In this document: positions 53,780 through 63,987 of the stretch, piece after piece | How positions within the stretch are numbered: position 1 is the first letter of the stretch | Layout: each line of letters opens with the position of its first letter | From: Pampus argenteus | Lineage: Eukaryota > Chordata > Actinopteri > Scombriformes > Stromateidae | DNA: 64,000 nt | Reading direction: 5' to 3' | Assembly (NCBI GenBank): GCA_036937835.1 | Contig: CM072864.1 | Coordinates: 23,954,501-24,018,500 of the forward strand | Notes under the pieces: generated by a model | The model's database searches: none | Told to the model about the DNA's origin: nothing | Seen by the model: only the letters and a program-made list of their open reading frames with translations | Made by a program: the position numbers and the translations under genes

Positions 53780-54317
53780 AATCAAAACCATGTTTGCCAT
53801 CAACAAGTAACTGATTTCTAATGATTAGGACCAAAAAACTCACTTCTGAGAGCTTCCTGCTGCTTATACTGTAACATTTGTAAAAATAGCTTTCTCTCGG
53901 CGAGAGAAGGCCAAAACTGACAACTACAGTTTTTCTTAAACAACGAGCAATATTTTCAATCAAAACCATGTTTACCATCAACAAGTAACTGATTTCTAAT
54001 GATTAGGACCAAAAAACTCACTTCTGAGAGCTTCCTACAGCTTTTACTGTAACATTTGTAAAAAAAAACAAAAAAAAACGCTTTCTCTCGGGCCAAAACT
54101 GACAACTACAGTTTTTCTTAAACAAGGAGCAATATTTTTAATTAAAACCATGTTTGCCATCAACAAGTAACTGATTTCTAATGAATAGGACCAAAAAACT
54201 CACTTCTGAGAGCTTCCTGCAGCTTTTACTGTAACATTTGTAAAAATAGCTTTCTCTCGGAGAGAGAAGGCCAAAACTGACAACTACAGTTTTTCTTAAA
54301 CAAGGAGCAATATTTTC
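53780..54317 (+). repeat. Three-monomer A-tract cassette (P-Q-R)
   Basis: Same trio outside the 22-kb units. The Q monomer has CCTACAG, which destroys its PstI site, and an A9-C-A9 tract at 54060-54078. R follows with AATTAAAACC and GAATAGGACC. Confidence 0.75.
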
Positions 54318-56151
54318 AATCAAAACCATGTTTGCCATCAACAAGTAACTGATTTCTAATGATTAGGACCAGAAAACTCACTTCTGAGAGCTTCCTGCAG
54401 CTTTTACTGTAACATTTGTAAAAATCGCTTTCTCTCAGGCCAAAACTGACAACTACAGTTTTCCTTAAACAAGGAGCAATATTTTCAATCAAAACCATGT
54501 TTGCCATCAACAAGTAACTGATTTCTAATGATTAGGACCAAAAAACTCACTTCTGAGAGCTTCCTGCAGCTTTTACTTTAACATTTGTAAAAATAGCTTT
54601 CTCTCGGAGAGAGAAGGCCAAAACTGACAACTACAGTTTTTCTTAAACAAAGAGCAATTTTATCAATCAAAACCATGTTTGCCATCAACAAGTAACTGAT
54701 TTATAATGATTAGGACCAAAAAACTCACTTCTGAGAGCTTCCTGCAGCTTTTACTGTAACATTTGTAAAAATAGCTTTCTCTCGGCGAGAGAAGGCCAAA
54801 ACTGACAACTACAGTTTTTCTTAAACAAGCAATATTTTCAATCAAAACCATGTTTGCCATCAACAAGTAACTGATTTCTAATGATTAGGACCAAAAAACT
54901 CACTTCTGAGAGCTTCCTGCTGCTTTTACTGTAACATTTGTAAAAATAGCTTTCTCTCGGCGAGAGAAGGCCAAAACTGACAACTACAGTTTTTCTTAAA
55001 CAAAGAGCAATATTTTCAATCAAAACCATGTTTGCCATCAACAAGTAACTGATTTCTAATGATTAGGACCAGAAAACTCACTTCTGAGAGCTTCCTGCAG
55101 CTTTTACTGTAACATTTGTAAAAATAGCTTTCTCTCAGGCCAAAACTGACAACTACAGTTTTCCTTAAACAAGGAGCAATATTTTCAATCAAAACCATGT
55201 TTGCCATCAACAAGTAACTGATTTCTAATTATTAGGACCAAAAAACTCACTTCTGAGAGCTTCCTGCAGCTTTTACTGTAACATTTGTAAAAATAGCTTT
55301 CACTCAGGCCAAAACTGACAACTACAGTTTTTCTTAAACAACAAGCAATATTTCAATCAAAACCATGTTTGCCATCAACAAGTAACTGATTTCTAATGAT
55401 TAGGACCAAAAAACTCACTTCTGAGAGCTTCCTGCTGCTTATACTGTAACATTTGTAAAAATAGCTTTCTCTCGGCGAGAGAAGGCCAAAACTGACAACG
55501 ACAGTTTTTCTTAAACAACAAGCAATATTTTCAATCAAAACCATGTTTGCCATCAACAAGTAACTGATTTCTAATGATTAGGACCAAAAAACTCACTTCT
55601 GAGAGCTTCCTGCTGCTTTTACTGTAACATTTGTAAAAATAGCTTTCTCTCGGCGAGAGAAGGCCAAAACTGACAACTACAGTTTTTCTTAAACAAAGAG
55701 CAATATTTTCAATCAAAACCATGTTTGCCATCAACAAGTAACTGATTTCTAATTATTAGGACCAAAAAACTCACTTCTGAGAGCTTCCTGCAGCTTTTAC
55801 TGTAACATTTGTAAAAATAGCTTTCTCTCAGGCCAAAACTGACAACTACAGTTTTTCTTAAACAACAAGCAATATTTTCAATCAAAACCATGTTTGCCAT
55901 CAATAAGTAACTGATATCTAATGATTAGGACCAAAAAACTCACTTCTGAGAGCTTCCTGCTGCTTTTACTGTAACATTTGTAAAAAATAGTTTTCTCTCA
56001 GGCCAAAACTGACAACTACAGTTTTTCTTAAACAAGGAGCAATATTTTCAATCAAAACCATGTTTGCCATCAACAAGTAACTGATTTCTAATGATTAGGA
56101 CCAAAAAACTCACTTCTGAGAGCTTCCTGCAGCTTTTACTGTAACATTTGT

Positions 56152-56168
56152 AAAAAAAAAAAAAAAAA
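56152..56168 (+). repeat. A17 tract
   Basis: A-tract at the standard position. Unlike most, it is not followed by the AATTAAAACC/GAATAGG monomer. Confidence 0.9.
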
Positions 56169-56229
56169 CGCTTTCTCTCGGGCCAAAACTGACAACTACA
56201 GTTTTTCTTAAACAAGGAGCAATATTTTC

Positions 56230-56768
56230 AATCAAAACCATGTTTGCCATCAATAAGTAACTGATATCTAATGATTAGGAGCAAAAAACTCACTTCTGAG
56301 AGCTTCCTGCTGCTTATACTGTAACATTTGTAAAAATAGCTTTCTCTCGGCGAGAGAAGGCCAAAACTGACAACTACAGTTTTTCTTAAACAACGAGCAA
56401 TATTTTCAATCAAAACCATGTTTACCATCAACAAGTAACTGATTTCTAATGATTAGGACCAAAAAACTCACTTCTGAGAGCTTCCTGCAGCTTTTACTGT
56501 AACATTTGTAAAAAAAAAAAAAAAAAAAACGCTTTCTCTCGGGCCAAAACTGACAACTACAGTTTTTCTTAAACAAGGAGCAATATTTTTAATTAAAACC
56601 ATGTTTGCCATCAACAAGTAACTGATTTCTAATGAATAGGACCAAAAAACTCACCTCTGAGAGCTTCCTGCAGCTTTTACTGTAACATTTGTAAAAATAG
56701 CTTTCTCTCAGAGAGAGAAGGCCAAAACTGACAACTACAGTTTTTCTTAAACAAGGAGCAATATTTTC
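56230..56768 (+). repeat. Three-monomer A-tract cassette (P-Q-R)
   Basis: Same trio with a P monomer bearing AATAAGTAACTGATATC and AGGAGCAAAAAAC, a Q monomer with A20 (56510-56529) and an R monomer with the AGA-loop palindrome. Confidence 0.75.
56510..56529 (+). repeat. A20 tract
   Basis: A-tract of the Q monomer in the 56230 cassette, followed by CGCTTTCTCTCGGG. Confidence 0.9.
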
Positions 56769-59571
56769 TATCAAAACCATGTTTGCCATCAACAAGTAAT
56801 TGATTTCTAATGATTAGGACCAAAAAACTCACTTCTGAGAGCTTCCTGCAGCTTTTACTGTAACATTTGTAAAAATAGCTTTCTCTCAGGCCAAAACTGA
56901 CTACTACAGTTTTTCTTAAACAAAGAGCAATATTTTCAATCAAAACCATGTTTGCCATCATCAAGTAACTGATTTCTAATGATTAGGACCAAAAAACTCA
57001 CTTCTGAGAGCTTCCTGCAGCTTTTACTATAACATTTGTAAAAATAGCTTTCTCTCGGAGAGAGAAGGCCAAAACTGACAACTACAGTTTTTCTTAAACA
57101 AAGAGCAATTTTATCAATCAAAACCATGTTTGCCATCAACAAGTAACTGATTTCTAATGATTAGGACCAAAAAAGTCACTTCTGAGAGCTTCCTGCAGCT
57201 TTTACTGTAACATTTGTAAAAATAGCTTTCTCTCAGAGAGAGAAGGCCAAAACTGACAACTACAGTTTTTCTTAAACAAGGAGCAATATTTTCAATCAAA
57301 ACCATGTTTGCCATCAATAAGTAACTGATATCTAATGATTAGGACCAAAAAACTCACTTCTGAGAGCTTCCTGCTGCTTATACTGTAACATTTGTAAAAA
57401 TAGCTTTCTCTCGGCGAGAGAAGGCCAAAACTGACAACTACAGTTTTTCTTAAACAACGAGCAATATTTTCAATCAAAACCATGTTTACCATCAACAAGT
57501 AACTGATTTCTAATGATTAGGACCAAAAAACTCACTTCTGAGAGCTTCCTGCAGCTTTTACTGTAACATTTGTAAAAAAAAACAAAAAAAAACGCTTTCT
57601 CTCGGGCCAAAACTGACAACTACAGTTTTTCTTAAACAAGGAGCAATATTTTCTATCAAAACCATGTTTGCCATCAACAAGTAATTGATTTCTAATGATT
57701 AGGACCAAAAAACTCACTTCTGAGAGCTTCCTGCAGCTTTTACTGTGACATTTGTAAAAAAATAGCTTTCTCTCGGCGAGAGAAGGCCAAAACTGAAGAC
57801 TACAGTTTTTCTTAAACAAGGAACAATATTTTCAATCAAAACCATGTTTGCCATCAACAAGTAACTGATTTCTAATGATTAGGACCAGAAAACTCACTTC
57901 TGAGAGCATCCTGCAGCTTTTACTGTAACATTTGTAAAAATAGCTTTCTCTCAGGCCAAAACTGACTACTACAGTTTTTCTTAAACAAAGAGCAATATTT
58001 TCAATCAAAACCATGTTTGCCATCAACAAGTAACTGATTTCTAATGATTAGGACCAAAAAACTCACTTCTGAGAGCTTCCTGCAGCTTTTACTATAACAT
58101 TTGTAAAAATAGATTTCTCTCGGAGAGAGAAGGCCAAAACTGACAACTACAGTTTTTCTTAAACAAAGAGCAATTTTATCAATCAAAACCATGTTTGCCA
58201 TCAACAAGTAACTGATTTCTAATGATTAGGACCAAAAAACTCACTTCTGAGAGCTTCCTGCAGCTTTTACTGTAACATTTGTAAAAATAGCTTTCTCTCG
58301 GCGAGAGAAGACCAAAACTGACAACTACAGTTTTTCTTAAACAACAAGCAATATTTTCAATCAAAACCATGTTTGCCATCAACAAGTAACTGATTTCTAA
58401 TGATTAGGACCAAAAAACTCACTTCTGAGAGCTTCCTGCTGCTTTTACTGTAACATTTGTAAAAATAGCTTTCTCTCAGGCCAAAACTGACAACTACAGT
58501 TTTCCTTAAACAAGGAGCAATATTTTCAATCAAAACCATGTTTGCCATCAACAAGTAACTGATTTCTAAGATTAGGACCAAAAAACTCACTTCTGAGAGC
58601 TTCCTGCAGCTTTTACTGTAACATTTGTAAAAAAAAAACAAAAAACGCTTTCTCTCGGGCCAAAACTGACAACTACAGTTTTTCTTAAACAAAGAGCCAT
58701 TTTTTTCAATCAAAACCATGTTTGCCATCAACAAGTAACTGATTTCTAATGATTAGGACCAAAAAACTCACTTCTGAGAGCTTCCTGCAGCTTTTACTGT
58801 AACATTTGTAAAAAAAAACAAAAAACGCTTTCTCTCGGGCCAAAACTGACAACTACAGTTTTTCTTAAACAAAGAGCATTTTTTTCAATCAAAACCATGT
58901 TTGCCATCAACAAGTAACTGATTTCTAATGATTAGGACCAAAAAACTCACTTCTGAGAGCTTCCTGCAGCTTTTACTGTAACATTTGTAAAAATAGCTTT
59001 CTCTCAGGCCAAAACTGACAACTACAGTTTTTCTTAAACAACAAGCAATATTTTCAATCAAAACCATGTTTGCCATCAACAAGTAACTGATTTCTAATGA
59101 TTAGGACCAGAAAACTCACTTCTGAGAGCTTCCTGCAGCTTTTACTGTAACATTTGTAAAAATAGCTTTCTCTCAGGCCAAAACTGACAACTACAGTTTT
59201 CCTTAAACAAGGAGCAATATTTTCAATCAAAACCATGTTTGCCATCAACAAGTAACTGATTTCTAATGATTAGGACCAAAAAACTCACTTCTGAGAGCTT
59301 CCTGCTGCTTTTACTGTAACATTTGTAAAAATAGCTTTCTCTCGGCGAGAGAAGGCCAAAACTGACAACTACAGTTTTCCTTAAACAAGGAGCAATATTT
59401 TCAATCAAAACCATGTTTGCCATCAATAAGTAACTGATATCTAATGATTAGGACCAAAAAACTCACTTCTGAGAGCTTCCTGCTGCTTTTACTGTAACAT
59501 TTGTAAAAATAGTTTTCTCTCAGGCCAAAACTGACAACTACAGTTTTTCTTAAACAAGGAGCAATATTTTC

Positions 59572-60615
59572 AATCAAAACCATGTTTGCCATCAACAAGT
59601 AACTGATTTCTAATGATTAGGACCAACAAACTCACTTCTGAGAGCTTCCTGCAGCTTTTACTGTAACATTTGTAAAAAAAAATAAATAGCTTTCTCTCAG
59701 GCCACAACTGACAATTAGTTTTTCTTAAACAACGAGCAATATTTTCAATCAAAACCATGTTTGCCATTAATAAGTAACTGATATCTAATGATTAGGACCA
59801 AAAAACTCACTTCTGAGAGCTTCCTGCTGTTTTTACTGTAACATTTGTAAAAATAGTTTTCTCTCAGGCCAAAACTGACAACTACAGTTTTCTTTAAACA
59901 AGGAGCAATATTTTCAATCAAAACCATGTTTGCCATCAACAAGTAACTGATTTCTAATGATTAGGACCAAAAAACTCACTTCTGAGAGCTTCCTGCAGCT
60001 TTTACTGTAACATTTGTAAAAATAGCTTTCTCTCGGCGAGAGAAGGCCAAAACTGACAACTACAGTTTTTCTTAAACAACGAGCAATATTTTCAATCAAA
60101 ACCATGTTTACCATCAACAAGTAACTGATTTCTAATGATTAGGAAAAAAAAACTCACTTCTGAGAGCTTCCTGCAGCTTTTACTGTAACATTTGTAAAAA
60201 AAAAAAAATAGCTTTCTCTCAGGCCACAACTGACAATTAGTTTTTCTTAAACAACGAGCAATATTTTCAATCAAAACCATGTTTGCCATCAATAAGTAAC
60301 TGATATCTAATGATTAGGACCAAAAAACTCACTTCTGAGAGCTTCCTGCTGTTTTTACTGTAACATTTGTAAAAATAGTTTTCTCTCAGGCCAAAACTGA
60401 CAACTACAGTTTTCTTTAAACAAGGAGCAATATTTTCAATCAAAACCATGTTTGCCATCAACAAGTAACTGATTTCTAATGATTAGGACCAAAAAACTCA
60501 CTTCTGAGAGCTTCCTGCAGCTTTTACTGTAACATTTGTAAAAATAGCTTTCTCTCGGCGAGAGAAGGCCAAAACTGACAACTACAGTTTTTCTTAAACA
60601 ACAAGCAATATTTTC
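59572..60615 (+). repeat. 522-bp trimer, two units
   Basis: Two units at a 522-bp offset share the private 3-bp loss GACAATTAGTTTT (about 59711 and 60233), CTGCTGTTTTTACTG (about 59826 and 60348) and CAGTTTTCTTTAAAC (about 59886 and 60408). Spacing is 175, 169 and 178 bp. The exact phase is arbitrary. Confidence 0.7.
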
Positions 60616-61242
60616 AATCAAAACCATGTTTGCCATCAACAAGTAACTGATTTATAATGATTAGGACCAAAAAATTCACTTCTGAGGGCTTCCTGCTGCT
60701 TTTACTGTAACATTTGTAAAAAAAGCTTTCTCTCGGCGAGAGAAGGCCAAAACTGACAACTACAGTTTTTCTTAAACAACGAGCAATATTTTCAATCAAA
60801 ACCATGTTTGCCATCAACAAGTAACTGATATCTAATGATTAGGACCAAAAAACTCACTTCTGAGAGCTTCCTGCTGCTTTTACTGTAACATTTGTAAAAA
60901 TAGTTTTCTCTCAGGCCAAAACTGACAATTACAGTTTTTCTTAAACAACGAGCAATATTTTAATCAAAACCATGTTTGCCATCAACAAGTAACTGATTTC
61001 TAATGATTAGGACCAAAAAACTCACTTCTGAGAGCTTCCTGCTGCTTTTACTGTAACATTTGTAAAAAATAGCTTTCTCTCGGCGAGAGAAGGCCAAAAC
61101 TGAAGACTACAGTTTTTCTTAAACAAGGAGCAATATTTTCAATCGAAACCATGTTTGCCATCAACAAGTAACTGATTTCTAATGATTAGGACCAAAAAAC
61201 TCACTTCTGAGAGCTTCCTGCAGCTTTTACTGTAACATTTGT

Positions 61243-61258
61243 AAAAAAAAAAAAAAAA
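61243..61258 (+). repeat. A16 tract
   Basis: A-tract at the standard position, followed by CGCTTTCTCTCGGG and then a monomer with AATAAGTAACTGATATC. Confidence 0.9.
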
Positions 61259-61948
61259 CGCTTTCTCTCGGGCCAAAACTGACAACTACAGTTTTTCTTA
61301 AACAAGGAGCAATATTTTCAATCAAAACCATGTTTGCCATCAATAAGTAACTGATATCTAATGATTAGGACCAAAAAACTCACTTCTGAGAGCTTCCTGC
61401 TGCTTTTACTGTAACATTTGTAAAAAATAGTTTTCTCTCAGGCCAAAACTGACAACTACAGTTTTTCTTAAACAAAGAGCAATTTTTTCAATCAAAACCA
61501 TGTTTGCCATCAACAAGTAACTGATTTCTAAGATTAGGACCAAAAAACTCACTTCTGAGAGCTTCCTGCAGCTTTTACTGTAACATTTGTAAAAAAAAAC
61601 AAAAAACGCTTTCTCTCGGGCCAAAACTGACAACTACAGTTTTTCTTAAACAAAGAGCCATTTTTTTCAATCAAAACCATGTTTGCCATCAACAAGTAAC
61701 TGATTTCTAATGATTAGGACCAAAAAACTCACTTCTGAGAGCTTCCTGCAGCTTTTACTGTAACATTTGTAAAAATAGCTTTCTCTCGGCGAGAGAAGGC
61801 CAAAACTGACAACTACAGTTTTTCTTAAACAACGAGCAATATTTTCAATCAAAACCATGTTTACCATCAACAAGTGACTGATTTCTAATGATTAGGACCA
61901 AAAAACTCACTTCTGAGAGCTTCCTGCAGCTTTTACTGTAACATTTGT

Positions 61949-61969
61949 AAAAAAAAAAAAAAAAAAAAA
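61949..61969 (+). repeat. A21 tract
   Basis: A-tract in a segment that matches 23.0-23.5 kb; the length equals the A21 at 23116. Confidence 0.9.
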
Positions 61970-62658
61970 CGCTTTCTCTCGGGCCAAAACTGACAACTAC
62001 AGTTTTTCTTAAACAAGGAGCAATATTTTCAATTAAAACCATGTTTGCCATCAACAAGTAACTGATTTCTAATGAATAGGACCAAAAAACTCACTTCTGA
62101 GAGCTTCCTGCAGCTTTTACTGTAACATTTGTAAAAATAGCTTTCTCTCGGAGAGAGAAGGCCAAAACTGACAACTACACTTTTTCTTAAACAAGGAGCA
62201 ATATTTTCTATCAAAACCATGTTTGCCATCAACAAGTAATTGATTTCTAATGATTAGGACCAAAAAACTCACTTCTGAGAGCTTCCTGCAGCTTTTACTG
62301 TGACATTTGTAAAAAATAGCTTTCTCTTGGCGAGAGAAGGCCAAAACTGAAGACTACAGTTTTTCTTAAACAAGGAGCAATATTTTCAATCAAAACCATG
62401 TTTGCCATCAACAAGTAACTGATTTCTAATGATTAGGACCAGAAAACTCACTTCTGAGAGCTTCCTGCAGCTTTTACTGTAACATTTGTAAAAATCGCTT
62501 TCTCTCAGGCCAAAACTGACAACTACAGTTTTCCTTAAACAAGGAGCAATATTTTCAATCAAAACCATGTTTGCCATCAACAAGTAACTGATTTCTAATG
62601 ATTAGGACCAAAAAACTCACTTCTGAGAGCTTCCTGCAGCTTTTACTGTAACATTTGT

Positions 62659-62677
62659 AAAAAAAAAAAAAAAAAAA
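62659..62677 (+). repeat. A19 tract
   Basis: A-tract at the standard position, followed by a monomer with AAGGTGCAAT and CTTATTAGAG, changes I did not see elsewhere. Confidence 0.9.
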
Positions 62678-62906
62678 CGCTTTCTCTCGGGCCAAAACTG
62701 ACAACTACAGTTTTTCTTAAACAAGGTGCAATATTTTCAATCAAAACCATGTTTGCCATCAATAAGTAACTGATATCTAATGATTAGGACCAAAAAACTC
62801 ACTTATTAGAGCTTCCTGCTGCTTTTACTGTAACATTTGTAAAAATAGTTTTCTCTCAGGCCAAAACTGACAACTACAGTTTTTCTTAAACAACAAGCAA
62901 TATTTT

Positions 62907-63444
62907 AATCAAAACCATGTTTGCCATCAACAAGTAACTGATTTCTAATGATTAGGACCAAAAAACTCACTTCTGAGAGCTTCCTGCTGCTTATACTGTA
63001 ACATTTGTAAAAATAGCTTTCTCTCGGCGAGAGAAGGCCAAAACTGACAACTACAGTTTTTCTTAAACAACGAGCAATATTTTCAATCAAAACCATGTTT
63101 ACCATCAACAAGTAACTGATTTCTAATGATTAGGACCAAAAAACTCACTTCTGAGAGCTTCCTGCAGCTTTTACTGTAACATTTGTAAAAAAAAAAAAAA
63201 AAAAACGCTTTCTCTCGGGCCAAAACTGACAACTACAGTTTTTCTTAAACAAGGAGCAATATTTTCAATTAAAACCATGTTTGCCATCAACAAGTAACTG
63301 ATTTCTAATGAATAGGACCAAAAAACTCACTTCTGAGAGCTTCCTGCAGCTTTTACTGTAACATTTGTAAAAATAGCTTTCTCTCGGAGAGAGAAGGCCA
63401 AAACTGACAACTACAGTTTTTCTTAAACAAGGAGCAATATTTTC
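62907..63444 (+). repeat. Three-monomer A-tract cassette (P-Q-R), last before the edge
   Basis: Same trio with A19 in the Q monomer (63187-63205). It lies directly before the final truncated monomer, so the array remains homogeneous right up to its right limit. Confidence 0.75.
63187..63205 (+). repeat. A19 tract
   Basis: Last A-tract before the array edge, in the Q monomer of the 62907 cassette. Confidence 0.9.
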
Positions 63445-63605
63445 TATCAAAACCAGGTTTGCCATCAACAAGTAATTGATTTCTAATGATTAGGACCAAA
63501 AAACTCACTTCTGAGAGCTTCCTGCAGCTTTTACTGTGACATTTGTAAAAAATAGCTTTCTCTCGGCGAGAGAAGGCCAAAACTGAAGACTACAGTTTTT
63601 CTTAA
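63445..63605 (+). repeat. Terminal, 3'-truncated monomer
   Basis: This monomer begins TATCAAAACCAGG, carries the GTAATTGATT, ACTGTGACATTTG and CTGAAGACTACAG variants and the GGC palindrome, and stops after CTTAA. The remaining ~18-20 bp of tail (normally ACAAGGAGCAATATTTTC) is replaced by unrelated sequence. The monomer is otherwise intact and not degenerate. Confidence 0.9.
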
Positions 63606-63740
63606 CCCCTTAACGCCTGAATTTATATAGATGTATATAAAAAAATGTTTTATGTGTGTTTTTGCCTTTAAGTAGATGGTAAATAATGTTGAGATTATTC
63701 ATTTCACTTTTGCACAAAAAATAAATAGAAAATTTGGTAT

Positions 63741-63756
63741 GTTGCAAATTTGCAAC
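63741..63756. repeat. Perfect 16-bp palindrome, copy 1
   Basis: GTTGCAAATTTGCAAC equals its own reverse complement. It lies in the first copy of the 53-bp repeat. Possible roles, such as a protein-binding site inside a transposon end, are speculative. Confidence 0.85.
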
Positions 63757-63793
63757 AACAGGCATAATGGTCAATTTGGGGTCAATTCGGTAT

Positions 63794-63809
63794 GTTGCAA
63801 ATTTGCAAC
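63794..63809. repeat. Perfect 16-bp palindrome, copy 2
   Basis: Second copy of GTTGCAAATTTGCAAC, exactly 53 bp after the first. Confidence 0.85.
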
Positions 63810-63839
63810 AGCAGGCATAATGTTCAATAATAAGATAAC

Positions 63840-63880
63840 AATAAAACAGTAATATAACAGTGAAAAAACAATGTTTTATT
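63840..63880. repeat. Weak inverted repeat in the flank
   Basis: AATAAAACA (63840-63848) and TGTTTTATT (63872-63880) are reverse complements, separated by 23 bases. In such AT-rich sequence this may be chance. Confidence 0.4.
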
Positions 63881-63954
63881 CATTCATCCTTTTTTTTACT
63901 TATTTATATAAATCTGCAACAGCAGGTTTTTAATAGCAGCAACAGCAGTTCTTT

Positions 63955-63987
63955 GTAATATAACAATGTAACAATATAACAATGTAC
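63955..63987 (+). repeat. Short AT-rich degenerate tandem repeat
   Basis: Repeated TAACAATGTA / TAACAATATA units of about 8-10 bp near the window end. This is low-complexity sequence with no gene signal. Confidence 0.6.

Larger units (their letters stand above)
1..63605 (+). repeat. Satellite DNA array, 169/178-bp monomer, head-to-tail
   Basis: The whole interval is one tandem array. Every monomer begins with AATCAAAACC or a close variant, followed by ATGTTTGCCATCAACAAGTA, and recurs at 169 or 178 bp (168 and about 180-200 bp in variants). All copies I read are on the same strand and nothing unrelated interrupts them. Adjacent monomers differ by only a few substitutions, so homogenisation is strong. 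The consensus is AT-rich. Minus-strand open frames of 65-68 codons recur once per monomer but are shadows of the repeat, because the monomer is 3n+1 long and the frame rotates at each step. The left end lies outside the window; the right end is at 63605. Monomer size, purity and higher-order structure are typical of centromeric or heterochromatic satellites; the chromosomal location is inference. Confidence 0.97.
53092..63605 (+). repeat. Right-hand mosaic section, rich in A-tracts
   Basis: The section uses the same monomer lineages as units A and B in new orders. I see no internal copy of more than about 1-2 kb, apart from segments matching other parts of the array such as 61.8-62.4 kb with 23.0-23.5 kb (offset about 38,833). 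Long A-tracts are much more frequent here than in the first 18 kb. No gene or other element is seen. Confidence 0.75.
63731..63828 (+). repeat. 53-bp-period direct repeat, two copies
   Basis: 63731-63775 and 63784-63828 are near-identical at a 53-bp offset, sharing GGTATGTTGCAAATTTGCAA and GGCATAATG. Visible differences are TTTGG/TTCGG, ACAACAGG/ACAGCAGG and GGTCAAT/GTTCAAT. Each copy contains the 16-bp palindrome. A partial third echo, TGCAACAGCAGG, lies at 63915-63926, with AGCAGCAACAGCAG at 63935-63948. Confidence 0.85.

Noticed and set aside
18590..63205. Poly-A tracts as tails of inserted SINE, LINE or processed RNA copies
   Set aside because: No foreign sequence precedes the tracts and no target-site duplication is seen. 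Monomer register continues on both sides, so they are in-place expansions of the A5 run.
177..63580. Hundreds of minus-strand open frames of 65-125 codons with near-identical products
   Set aside because: They recur once per satellite monomer, overlap each other in rotating frames (169 and 178 are both 3n+1), tolerate poly-A insertions and one-base deletions, and have no initiation context or neighbours suggesting genes. Conservation is explained by satellite homogenisation.
1..63605. CRISPR array
   Set aside because: The repeats are contiguous, 169-178 bp long and similar over their full length. There are no unique spacers and no cas genes.
1..63605. CENP-B box in the monomer
   Set aside because: I looked for NTTCGNNNNANNCGGGN. 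The only CGGG is in CTCTCGGGCC of A-tract monomers, and its upstream bases do not match the required TTCG and A positions.
1..63605. Human-type alpha satellite, because of a similar monomer length
   Set aside because: The sequence does not resemble the alpha-satellite consensus as I know it, and the bimodal 169/178-bp lengths and palindrome are different.
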